Shown here one piece after another: positions 22,701-31,488 of a DNA stretch of 64,000 nt; the stretch's first letter is position 1; every line of letters begins with the position of its first letter. Both the position numbers and the translations under genes were made by a program. The stretch comes from Ascidia mentula (taxonomy: Eukaryota > Chordata > Ascidiacea > Phlebobranchia > Ascidiidae). Location of the stretch: the NCBI GenBank assembly GCA_947561715.1, contig OX387201.1, positions 18,180,001-18,244,000 of the forward strand, written 5' to 3'. The notes under the pieces were generated by a model, which saw only the letters and a list, made by a program, of their open reading frames with translations, was not told the origin of the DNA and did no database searches.

Positions 22701-24198
22701 TAAATTCAATGTTTTTTAAGGTTCTGCTGAAGTCCTTTGTTTTATTCCAGTTTTGTTTTGTACCAATCAGTTGAATCAGTTCATACAATACAGAGAAGAG
22801 GTATGTAATGCTTAATGGACAGCAAAAATATATTGTTTTGAGTTTGTATTGATTAATGCTCTTTTAGGATGAAGAGGTGGATACACCATATCCCTGTATG
22901 GTTTTAACTGGGACAACAATATCCATTTATGTACAAAAATGTTGGATGTGCAACTGTGATTGTTTTGAGGATGCAATTGTCATACTGATTGCTGCATATT
23001 GGATTTTTGATATCCAATTTCCACAAGTGCTTAACAATACTTTCCTGTTGTTAAGCTATCTTTTGAAGATCCCAACCGGCATTAATATATCAGTTCAGCG
23101 TGTAATTAATTGGCTCTAAGTTGAAGTGCTTTCCTTTTTGTGTACTGTATCCGTGCATGGTGTATATTTTTACGTTTCACCATTCTGTTTTCCTTGGTTC
23201 TTTTTTATCATGTCATTATTGAGACTTGACCCAGTACGCCTATCTGTTTATATATGGCCCTGCATTGTCTCAATAAAAAACCATGACGTATTTTTGTTGT
23301 GGGTGGAGAATAACATGCTTGAAAAGAGGTGGAAATTCACACCCTACGGTACACACTTAAAAGGTTGAAAGTAGTCACTCTAGGGGTGGAAAGCTATAGG
23401 GTGGTATTTTCCACGCTGTATTTTAGGGTGGTCAGATCCACTTTTTAGGGACCACGGTTTTAGGTGGTAATTACCACCTAAAGGGGTGGATTGGGAGTTT
23501 AAAAGTTCGTCACATTCACAGCACAATCTAGTTTGTCAAATACGCATATGGGCAGTTTGTCAATCAATCAAATTACCGCGTTATTTCAAATGGTGCGACA
23601 TTTTACCAACTCATATGTAGAAAAATTCGGGTTCTGACTGTAAACTTTCGATTTCATAGCATTGAAAAGTCATAGGGAATTCAAGGTGTTCTATAGTTGG
23701 TTCGGATTTTTAAAAACGAATAGTTTAGAGAACATTTATTAAACATGCGTGTACTTAACTGTGATTAAGCTCACTCTGCAGTTGATCAACTTTGCTTGTT
23801 AAAGCTGTAATAAAACTTGCATTTGAATAAACTAGTTACATCAGTGCTACCATTTGAAACTGGGGCCAATTTGATAGAAATGCATGAACTTAACTGTTGG
23901 ATGTGCGATTCAGCTCACTATACGTGTAAATGTTTACCATTATTGCCAGTCTCATCAAATCCTCTTGGCCAGCCACAGGTACTTGATCTCCCTTTTCACC
24001 TCGTTGACCTCGGGGTCCACGTGGTCCCATCTTTCCTGGTCTTCCAGTCTCTCCTCTGGCTCCTTTCAAGCCGGAATGTTCTATCTCTGATCCTTGTTCT
24101 TGTCTGTCACAAACAACTCTGCATACTTGTTGTTGCTGTTGGTGAGTTATGACAAGATGGCCGAACAACAAAACTCCAAACAGAATAAACTTCATCAT
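13757..24198 (-). CDS. Ficolin-like secreted lectin (collagen-like plus fibrinogen C-terminal domain), interrupted by an intronic transposon
   Basis: Exon 1 (23938-24198) has a signal peptide ([13 protein letters not shown]), two Cys for chain linkage (VCRVVC) and a Gly-X-Y run of about eight triplets. Exon 2 (23775-23804) is a ten-residue neck, LTSKVDQLQ. Exons 3 (16789-16898), 4 (15845-15941), 5 (14856-14955), 6 (14201-14333) and 7 (from 13932 or 13937 to 13757) make a fibrinogen domain: [65 protein letters not shown], then [11 protein letters not shown] and SWYTWK before the stop at 13757-13759. Ficolins bind acetylated sugars through this domain and trigger lectin-complement activation. 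Two junctions do not keep frame cleanly, at the end of the collagen run and at exon 6/7. Either unusual splice sites are used, the sequence has small indels, or this is a decaying paralogue. The transposon from 16933 to about 23510 fills intron 2. Confidence 0.8.
15050..15370 (-). mobile_element. tRNA-derived SINE-like repeat
   Basis: Read on the minus strand, 15143-15218 has a tRNA-like head: GAGCTCC opens and GGGAGCTT closes an acceptor-like stem, with an A-box-like GTAGGTCAGTTGGTGGAG and a B-box-like GGATTCAAACC. Flanking parts (ACGATAGCTGTGAT, AGGACCTG, AGCTAGGCTGCA) recur at 35640-35755, so this is a dispersed element and not a tRNA gene. It lies in an intron of the ficolin-like gene. 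Confidence 0.6.
15471..15692. mobile_element. Palindromic MITE family, reference complete copy
   Basis: The left end AAGCTGCAGACAGATGGCCA is exactly inverted at the right (TGGCCATCTGTCTGCAGCTT). Next come GACCCAAAAGGTCTCATCAG at the left and CTGGTGAGACCTTTTAGGTC at the right, giving about 55 bp of terminal inverted repeat. The middle is non-coding. It is inserted in an intron of the ficolin-like gene. I could not fix a target duplication. Confidence 0.8.
17684..18198. mobile_element. Nested non-autonomous hAT element, 515 bp, with perfect 8-bp target duplication
   Basis: The ends are CAGGGTTGCCATTTGGCC and, inverted, CATCTGGCAGCCCTG. AGCGGGAG flanks both sides (17676-17683 and 18199-18206). 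The interior repeats TTTGGCCGAATTTTGGCCGT. It lies inside the larger transposon, upstream of its transposase gene, so it jumped in later. Confidence 0.85.
18383..20755 (+). CDS. Transposase-like protein with N-terminal C2H2 zinc fingers (790 aa)
   Basis: A single long ORF. Residues about 4-52 hold two C2H2-like fingers (CPRANC...[15 protein letters not shown]...HLQRDH) likely to bind DNA. The middle has [19 protein letters not shown], a Cys-rich [13 protein letters not shown] knuckle and [14 protein letters not shown]. The C-terminal half has [13 protein letters not shown] and [17 protein letters not shown]. The IMHDxLEG and HYP...WCMRFE blocks are those I associate with Tnp2-like transposases of animal EnSpm/CACTA elements; the Asp in PPDIMHD and the Glu in RFESFH are candidate catalytic residues (inference). 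The frame is open with no internal stop. An ORF this long and lightly diverged argues for recent mobility. Assignment to the KDZ superfamily is the main alternative. Confidence 0.75.
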   Translation: MEIPCPRANCMVKCEKRLLLHHLKQSHLVSSSYTCKINNCHCTYSSIRSYEKHLQRDHSNLDFFVAEEPNEESTQVFCSSADFEMLEYGNPGQDFECKLAKFCLKLKEKYVLSNSTYMNIMDDTIGLFSSFHSNILGKLTPRPGTDMDMALLDEEFLVRSWASLKCKNYFTNYCRTLGLVESITIHLDDKSSFEYIPVLNTLKQYLKHSDVWASIKKNATTESRKNVDFTNGILFNEHPYFQGRKDLLRLHFYFDELELCNPLGSSKSKNKLACFYFYVGNIGPKYCSQLRNIFLSILVKGETLKSYGLDPIVAPLINDIQKLEFEGLLVQPHVSAQMDRAGTRVFGTIATILADNLGAHQLGGFRRCFSSGCICRFCMCSHADIKTKCRETDFKLRTPSIHNQHVAAVSIDDTLVSAYGVAKSCAFHIIQGFSPVTAFPPDIMHDCLEGVLPSVMQAIFKHFQDSGICSIAFVNERLKKFKFGRCENKNKPRALPGNVIMQNGKISLSASETLCLFRYLPFIIGDIVPYWDTAWHLYSLLSEIMDIILAPMTSTNISDHLRCLIEELYLLFAAFAPDLVKPKLHFLLHYPRLLEIYGPLRNLWCMRFESFHRKLKLVAQRCKNFKNICMTVASRIQSMKCYEQCDIAGLTGDVESVIGKPILVDELPHAFSSYLHTELGFQPNETAISTKWITENGITYSVKDVFVLDVLDDVPMFIQIKNIVVLKSITYICGSFLKTLSFISHYHSYAVIETETMLFFKPGMELCGHPHDLYKCDDKQMVRLQYRIFL
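20928..23119 (+). CDS. Second transposon-encoded protein, nine exons, with a one-base frame slip in a poly-A tract
   Basis: Exons: 20928-21132, 21198-21263, 21328-21508, 21586-21676, 21736-21906, 22025-22225, 22355-22504, 22721-22800, 22868-23119. All junctions are GT-AG and keep phase. The N-terminus ([13 protein letters not shown]...) looks like a small ubiquitin/PB1-like fold followed by an acidic Ser-rich linker. Then comes a conserved block [11 protein letters not shown]...RRQVCQIL and a basic segment [14 protein letters not shown]. Proteins of this kind accompany EnSpm-type transposases in animal genomes and may act like plant TNPA as a DNA-binding partner (inference). Exon 7 holds a run of 13 A (22452-22464); as written the frame stops soon after, whereas one more A would carry it through exons 8 and 9. 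The start lies just after a possible 3' splice site (AACAG at 20919-20923), so an untranslated upstream exon is likely. Confidence 0.7.
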
Positions 24199-25676
24199 TT
24201 TTACCCAAAATCTTTTTCAATCTGTATCAAACATGAGGATTATGAGCCCTTGAGATGGAAATATTGTTCCGGTCATTCATTCGTTTATTTTGCTTCACTC
24301 TCACGAATTCAAACACATTATATTTGAGCAAATTCCAAGGTTAAGGCTGTGAATGGTGAGCGGGAAGACGCCCGAGGGTTAATAGAGATCACATGACATT
24401 ATCGATGGAACCCAAAATTTACGAAAGAAATATTTTAGTTTAAAACGAACAATGGTGTTCGTGGATCCCCAGACGAACCTCCCTAGTAGGACCTGGTTAT
24501 AAGAGTGGAGTGACGTTGCACAGTTAGGAAAGACTCTTGTCTTTTAAATTATAGTTCAAACGTAAAGTCACATGCTGGGATCCACACTGATAATAGTACA
24601 AGTTGTTAATATTTATTTGTTTCACAAATTTACGCCGAAACAAAAAAAATAAATAAATTAAACATCGACATTTAATTTGACGCAAAAGTCTATGAGCTTG
24701 CATCCAAGCAATAATGAAAATTTATGATGGACGAAAATGACCGTTGAAGAAGCAATATTGATCCTGTGCAACTAGGGCATGTATGAGCTGAGCTGTAATC
24801 AAATACACCTCAATAACTACAAAAACGACTGAAGTACACCTTGAACTGCATGGACTGTTTTGTTGCTGCAATATTCTGCACAGCTAGCTTTAAACTGACG
24901 TCTGTTGGTTTAACACTGCAGCGACAGAAAACCTCAAATCGATGATTTGACAGATTTTACTATTTTACCAAGTGTCTGCCACGGTCGGCGCGATGACGTA
25001 AATCAAATAACTTTTATTGAATGATAAATAAGAGAATGAGGTAGGCTCTGGTAAAATCATTAAGGCTGTCACGCCCGGCACCTATGTGACAGTAATAACC
25101 TTACAGAGTGGTACTTGGAGACGGATGGGCGGCGAGGGGCCACATCGGACCCTGGGTGCCCACTTGGCCATGATGACCGAAACAAATCTCATCAAAACAA
25201 AAAACGCTACAGCGGTTCACAGATCGTTTACTTTGGCCCTAATCGACTGGCGACTGCCAAAATAGCAATAATTTAATTCAGAGCTATTGCGTCAACTAGT
25301 CGTCGTTAATCATGTTAATCCTGCGGCAGTAACTGTTTTATTATTACACAACTGAATAAGACATATTTGTTGCACTTGTTCACTTGTTATCTCCTGTTTA
25401 ATGCAAAACTATACTAAACCAATGTTACAATGTTTTCCATTCATACGCATAAGGCTTGCTGCCAGCACGACCAAAGCGCCTTCTATGACGTCACGCAAAA
25501 ATAATCTCGCTTTCGCACGATTTTGTTCGCAGCGGCAAAAATGCAAATTTGATCAGCTGTATCTCAGAAACCAGTCGTCGCATCAAGCTACTTTTTTCGT
25601 CAAAAATGTTTTAAAGTTATGAACTTCTCTTAGTTTAATTATAAACATGTTTTATTTTTCCGTGTCACATGCACTT
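24199..25676. other. Intergenic region upstream of the ficolin-like gene
   Basis: It should hold the ficolin-like promoter (transcribed leftward). I recognise no exon, RNA gene or complete mobile element. A short block near 24450 (ACAATGGTGTTCG) is similar to the complement of sequence near 50325, probably a dispersed repeat. Confidence 0.4.
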
Positions 25677-25742
25677 TAAGGCGTTGAACTTAAGTTCCAA
25701 TGGACAAATGTACGCGTGGGTTTTCGAACCCCACACCCAGTA
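25677..25742 (+). pseudogene. Truncated tRNA-Leu copy
   Basis: It matches the tRNA-Leu at 25840-25922 from the end of the D arm onward (AAGGCGTTGAACTTAAGTTC ... CACACCCAGTA), including the TAA anticodon and acceptor 3' strand. It lacks the 5' acceptor strand and most of the D arm, and has an extra T in the T arm (GGGTTTTCGAACCCC). It faces the intact gene about 100 bp away. A smaller fragment (CCCACACCCAGTA) lies at about 25968-25986. Confidence 0.8.
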
Positions 25743-25839
25743 GCAGTCTTTAAGATACGGTTCCATAGTTTATTCCTATTTTAACCAATACCGCAAACAT
25801 AGGCCAATATTTTGTCTGACAAAACGACACCTTAAATAA

Positions 25840-25922
25840 TACTGGGTGTGGGGTTCGAACCCACGCGGACAATTGTCCATTGGAACTTAAGTCCAACGCC
25901 TTAACCACTCGGCCAACCCAGT
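25840..25922 (-). tRNA. tRNA-Leu, anticodon UAA
   Basis: The minus strand folds as a class II tRNA. A 7-bp acceptor stem ACTGGGT/ACCCAGT is followed by discriminator A. The D arm is GCCGAGTGGTTAAGGC. The anticodon stem TTGGA/TCCAA has loop CTTAAGT, hence anticodon TAA. The long variable arm is TGGACAATTGTCCGC. The T arm is GTGGGTTCGAACCCCAC. The internal A box (TGGCCGAGTGG) and B box (GGTTCGAACC) are intact, and a T run lies downstream near 25820. There is no intron. It reads UUA leucine codons. Confidence 0.93.
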
Positions 25923-26361
25923 TCAGAAGAAAACCAAACAACCACATAATACCTGACGTCGTGGGGAAAAAAACCCACACCCAGTACGTTTGTATCATTT
26001 TGTCCGACTATGATGCAAAAGTGTGGGGTTCACCATCGACCACACAGATCGGCATTAATTCATGTTTGCTGGATATAGTATCCGAATGATCTTGAACTTT
26101 TTTTCATAAATTGAGACCGTCGGTTTGCTCCGTTTTAGTTTAATATTTTTTGGTGTTATTTTTGCATATAACCCAGTTTGTCACAATCTGTCATAAATTT
26201 TGCGCTTACTAGAAAATCCAAATAAAAAAGTTGATTGTCTCTGTAATGCTGTATGTTTTCAGTGACTTAAACCAAAACATTAATATTCCATTGACAGGTC
26301 AGGTCCACGCGGTTTCCCTCACTCGGTGGTAACTAAGTTTTGCCTCGATTGACAGCAAGCG

Positions 26362-26545
26362 CACGACCCATATACGATGAAGAAAAAACCTGATCGACAT
26401 TCGTGACCAGGATATCCTGGGTTCGAATCCTGGTGTGGTCAAAGAATAGACAACTTTGGCCATAAGTGCTACATGATACGTGCGAACTGTCATGTTGTCA
26501 TTTTTGCCATGAAATTGCCCAGTGCGCCTGTCACTCAAATTTGTG
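26362..26545 (+). mobile_element. tRNA-like SINE fragment
   Basis: It has a B-box-like CTGGGTTCGAATCCTGG and a GACCCAT.../TGTGGTC acceptor-like pair about 75 bases apart, but no proper D arm. A non-tRNA tail follows. A degenerate tRNA is the alternative. Confidence 0.35.
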
Positions 26546-26657
26546 ACACATAACGAAAAACTGTAATAAATCCCTTTCGACACGTGTCACTAGTGATATG
26601 CGTTTACAGATTGTTAAAAGTTAGCTCTTTTTAGGTTTCTTTACAAAAAAAGTCACC

Positions 26658-29600
26658 ATGATAGATGTACACATCAGTGTAACTGGGATTGCTATTTTTG
26701 CTGTTATACTTTTGATGGTTCTTATTGGACTGCTATTCTATTTATATCCAGTGAGTAACCTTTGTTGTTCGGTGTTACAGTATTTGTCAGTATATACAGG
26801 TTTTGTCTTTTTTATTTATATCGTACATTTCATACAGGGCTCAACCAGGCTTACAACTGTACCAGGTCCCGAGGTTTCAGATGCCAAGTAAGTCTATTCT
26901 TTTAGTATTTTTATCATGTATACTGCACTTGGTTACAGCATGTTTCTCTACAACAAGTCCAATGTTGCTTTTTCCTCAAAGATTTGCTTTACAAACAGGG
27001 ATGGAAACCTTAGTGATGTTGAAAGAGCTGGTTCACTACATGAGTATTTGAGAGAACTTCACTGCGAGTTTGGTGGTGTGGTTGCTTTTCGACTAGGTCC
27101 GAATCTTGTCATATCAACATGCAACACCAAACACTTTGCACCACCATCACAAGTCTTTGAAGTACCCAGTATGTGGCAAACATATATATATATATGAATT
27201 GTTTTTATATATTGTTTTATGTATATATATATGTTGTTTTTGTAAATGTTGATACGATAAGCTTTACTTTCTTGGAAAACCAAATTTATTATAATAGTCG
27301 AAACAACAAGCATACAGTTGTTTCAAACCTTATGTAGAAATACTCCTTTCGGTACATGGTACACGATAAACAGTCTACATTGCAACTAGTAGTTTTTATT
27401 ATCCTTAAAGACATTGATCATATTGGTTAGTAAAAAAGTTTAAATGCAGATAGCTTTTCTGTTTCACTTTGATGTAATGGCAATAATTGAATTTGTAACT
27501 AAATGCTGGCTTATCTTTCATTATTTGTTATGTTTAGGTTTTTTATTTGATCACTGGAGGCTTTTAGTTGGTGACCATAGTTTTCTTTATGCCACTGGCA
27601 TTGACGTTTTTAAGAGGAGAGATTTTCTGGAGTACAAACCTAAATCATCTGCTAGTGAGGAACCTGCAAAGGCATTTCGAAAAGTTAGTAGACAAATAAA
27701 AATGACAGCTAATTAAGAAAATTGGCAACTTATGAAGAAAATTTTAACCATGCCTGCTTATCAATCTCAAAAAAATAAAATCTTAAGTGATATTCTTAGA
27801 ACAAGAAGTCAGGTTAACTCTATATCACTCTGAAGCTGGACCAGCCACTTAATTTTAGTAACCTGATGATGGCATGCCCAAATCTCTAATAAAATAAAAC
27901 ATGCACATGTGCATATGTGTTCTGCAATATGGCCTTTTTGTTCTCAGAATTACAAGTGATGTTTTTGTTCGTATTTTGTGATGGTGTTCTTTTTATCAGC
28001 GTAAATTGGTAGGCACAAAAAACACTTTTTAGACACAAAAAACATATTTCCCAAAGAGCTTTTGAATTTCACCAAAAGAAAACTCAGGCACGATAGTGTA
28101 AATTATTGGATTGAAACAATTTGATGAAGCACCCATGGCCATTTTTAATGTTGTTTCTGCTTCTACTAAGTTATCCAAAGAACTTGCTTCTAAGTGGAAG
28201 AAAATGCCCGAAGGGGAACATATACCGTTATCTCAACACATGAGGGGTTTGGCAATGAAAGCTGTTTGTCACTTGATGTTTGGGAATCATTTTGACGACA
28301 ACGAGCAAATAATTAAACTGCACAAAACTTGGGACCTGGTATGTGGCATAATCTTAATTGAAATTTTTTGTGTTTTAGTTGAAAACTATCGAATTATTTT
28401 AGTGCTGGAATGAAATGTTAGCTATCAGCAAAAAGGAACCAACCAAGGAGAGAAAAGACATTGAAAAAGGTTATATTTGTTATATTTAACGTTTGAAAGT
28501 GCTGGAAATAAGCCTGTTTTCTTTGTAAATTGCTTTGTTGGTACCTTGATATACCTTCCAGTGTAACCCATTGGTGATCACTTTTGCCTGTACACGAAAT
28601 AACTCATCAGAAGTCTCAATAATTACCTTTTCTTTTTTTGATACTCTTAACCTAAATCTTCATTTTTTTTTCAGCTGTTGAAGATCTAAGGAGCATGTTT
28701 CAGGATGCAGTGGAAGCTCAGTGGAACAAATCAAAGAAATCCTCGTCTTATTGCATCATTGGCGGCATCCTTGCAGCGTCCAATGATAGTTTAACAGAAG
28801 AACAATTGCTTTCTGACGTGATCACCACCTTTACAATTGGAATTCAAATAACAACAGCTGGCAAGTAGTGATTTTGCAACTACACAATTTTCAATTCAAC
28901 AAAACTATGTTATTTACTCTTTCTATGTAATCTTTACAGTTTTAACATGGTTGGTTTACTTTATTGCTGCAAATGATAAACCTCAGAGAAAATTAAGAGA
29001 GCAACTTAACGATGTTGAGTCGCTTGATGTGATGACAAACACAATTAGTGACAACAAGTAAGTATTGTTTAAAAGTTAAAGGTTTTTTACATTTTGTTCC
29101 TGTTCCTATAGCTCAGTGTTTCTCAAACTTTTTCCAATCACGTACCGCTCATTTGTTTTTTAATACACTGCGTACCACCGTATTACTATACCATAACTGT
29201 TATGACATAACACCAATGAATAACAATTTAGCCAATATCACCAGTTGCTTGGTTTTCTTTATTGTGCATTTGTGACGCAATAGTATCAACGTGAAATTGT
29301 TGCACAGTTGAATACACGATGTCAGAATTACTTCAACTGTGCAACAATTTCACGTTGATACTACTGCGTCACAAATGCACAATAAAGAAAACCGACATCA
29401 TGTATTTGCAGCGGTTTTGGCTTCTGCAAAGTGTGGCAAATTGTATAGAGTAGACTAAATCGCGTACCACTTAAAAAGCTCTCGCGTACCACGTACCACG
29501 GTTTGAGAACCACTGCTATAGCTGAAAACAAGAAATCAGAATATGTTTAATTGCCTTGGGTTACATGGTGAGATTTTATTTAATACGTACAAACTGTAAA

Positions 29601-31488
29601 ACAATTATATTCTATGTTACAACACTTTTCTATCAAAATATTTTTCTCAAATTATGTGTGGTTTTATGCAGGTACATAAAAGCTCTTATAAAGGAGACAT
29701 TACGGTGTAGTGAAATGTTTTCCTTCGTTGCCCGGCAACAAGACATGGACACCACTATTGAAAAACATGTGGTGGAAAAAAGTGTAAGTTTTACTTTTCA
29801 AAAACATCAACTACGAAAAATTAACTAAGCCTACAAAAGGTGGCAAAATGGTCAGAGGCAAAATTAATGGCAATATTATTAAAATTATGAATTTGCAGAC
29901 GCCCATTTTGGAAGCAGTTTCTGTAGCAATGAAGCAAGAATCCATGTGGGCGGAACCATGTTTGTAAGTATAGTGAGCTATGATTGTCAGCTCATGAAAC
30001 ATTATTTAAATCAAAACTGTAGATGCATTTTTTTGTGGACTTGTATTCAGACCAAACATTTTGAGACAAACACAAAATGATGTTTTTCTTCTGTTTGTCA
30101 CTGTAGGACACCATATTAAAATGTGATTTCTGTGCAATCTCGATATTGTGCAAACAATTAATATTGGTAGTTCCCAATACAAAAACCAATTTGTTTTGTG
30201 ACATCAAAATTAAATTTTGGGTTTAAAACATTTACCCTGTGGTTTGGAAGAATTGGATTCAACCTTAGCTACTTCGATTTACCTTTTAGGTTTAATCCCT
30301 CGCGCCACCTACAGAAAGACTGTGAATTACCAGACCCAATGTCATTTCTTCCGTTTGCATTTGGTGGAAGCAGAAGGCAACCACAAGAAAGGTACTAAAT
30401 ATTGGAAACAATTTCATTATCAGTTTTCGTTTGTATATTTAACTAAGCCAAAGTTTGTTACTTGAATAAAGCAACAAATTTATTTTGCAAATATGTTTAA
30501 ACCATTTTACACTTACCGACCAGCAAAATTTCACTTTTTGTGGTCAGATTTTTTTCTGAAATCTAAACTAAAATATGTAGTAAACTGAACAAATTGATGA
30601 AAGTGAATATTTAACATGGAAAAAGTATGTATTTTGCACTGAAAGTATTTTATTTTATGTGAATATTGCTGCTTTGGGGTGTCAATAAAAAGTAGTGATG
30701 CACCGAAACAGCAATTTTTTTATTCGGCCGAAACCGAATATTCGGCAAAAGTTGCCGAATAAATTCGGCCGAATAAACCGAAACTAATTTTGGTGTCTAT
30801 CTCTTTAAAATCGCAATAAATTTAAACAAAACATGTGCTGGAATGGATCTGATCCTATCATACAGCCTTTTATTGGCACTTAAAGAATGCTTTGCCAACT
30901 TCTTAAAGTTGATTTCGATGACAATTAACAAATAAAACACACTAGTACAGTTTGCACAATGATTCCAAACTATACTAAGCTTTGCGTATCAGTGCTGCAT
31001 GCAGTAAAAAAGTTTCGGTTTCGGCCGAATTTTGCAAAAATATTCGGCCGGAACCGAATAATTATAAAAACCTTGGTTTCGGCCGAATAAATTCGGCAAA
31101 CCGAACTTTCGGTGCATCCCTAATAAAAGGTTACCATGCAACGCTGGCTATTGAATAATATTGTTTTTAAATGAATAAGAATGGTTAAAGAAATGTCAAC
31201 AGTACTTTATCCAGAAATTCAATAAGTTATGGTTTTTATGTGAATGTAAAACTCTAAGGTAAACATATGTATTTGCAACATACTCTGTTGTTTTACAGTC
31301 TTGTATATGTGCTTGCATCAATTGCTGCTGCCTCCATTTTCCGTGAAATGAATGTGTCATTGGCCGGAGACAGTTCCAGTTTTCTGGAACCAAATTATGA
31401 GAGTTTTGTTGCCATGCCGACCAAGGATGAAATTTGGGTCACCGTCTCCAAACAAAAAGAAAGTAAAGAAGTGGAATCCATTGGATAA
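26658..31488 (+). CDS. CYP20A1: Cytochrome P450 family 20 (CYP20A1-like), haem-ligand cysteine replaced
   Basis: Exons: 26658-26750, 26838-26887, 26999-27168, 27538-27683, 28171-28338, 28403-28469, 28675-28860, 28940-29057, 29672-29783, 29899-29963, 30290-30391, 31299-31488; 488 aa in this model. An N-terminal membrane anchor (GIAIFAVILLMVLIGLLFYL) precedes the catalytic domain. CYP20A1 hallmarks are DGNLSDVERAGSLHEYL, PLSQHMRGLAMKAV, a K-helix ETLR (ExxR) and a C-terminal DEIWVTVSK. CYP20A1 is an orphan P450 predicted to sit in the ER membrane. In the haem-binding loop (FLPFAFGGSRRQPQE) the position of the thiolate Cys is Gln. The intron after exon 7 starts GC, not GT (28861-28862). Upstream of exon 5, coding-like sequence (KRKLRHDSVNYWIET, then FDEAPMAIFNVV in another frame) suggests either a frameshift near 28112 or that exon 5 really begins at 28171. 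A polyadenylation signal is at 31775-31780. Confidence 0.85.
29114..29515. mobile_element. hAT foldback MITE, 402 bp, with perfect 8-bp target duplication
   Basis: The termini CAGTGTTTCTCAAAC and GTTTGAGAACCACTG are inverted. CTATAGCT flanks both sides (29106-29113 and 29516-29523). Inside is a long near-perfect inverted repeat (about 29245-29312 against 29331-29395, including TGTGCATTTGTGACGCA). It lies in CYP20A1 intron 8. Confidence 0.92.
30693..31122. mobile_element. Non-autonomous DNA transposon (TAGGGATGCACCGA ends), about 430 bp
   Basis: The left end TAGTGATGCACCGAAA and right end TTTCGGTGCATCCCTA are inverted. Flanks ATAAAAAG and ATAAAAGG match at 7 of 8 positions, as in a slightly worn hAT target duplication. 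The interior has many copies of TTCGGCCGAA. It lies in the last intron of CYP20A1. Confidence 0.85.

Larger units (their letters stand above)
16933..23510 (+). mobile_element. Two-gene DNA transposon, probably EnSpm/CACTA-like
   Basis: The left end reads CACTGTAAAATTTGG, a CACTR-type terminus. The first 330 bases and the last 200 are packed with subterminal copies of GTGGAAATTTCCAC and fragments in both orientations (perfect copies at 17083-17096 and 17175-17188; at the right, GGTGGAAATTCACACC and AGGTGGTAATTACCACCT). Two genes lie between: a transposase-like ORF (18383-20755) and a spliced accessory gene (20928-23119), both on the plus strand. I could not find a matching CAGTG right terminus, so the right border near 23510 is approximate. 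The near-intact coding suggests a young insertion. It lies in intron 2 of the ficolin-like gene, antisense to it. Confidence 0.75.

Noticed and set aside
25750..25998. 82-residue minus-strand frame over the tRNA
   Set aside because: It is a translation of the tRNA-Leu gene and its flanks.
27180..27235. TATATA runs as promoter elements
   Set aside because: They are short simple repeats within a CYP20 intron, with no link to a start site. The similar run near 40590 was rejected for the same reason.
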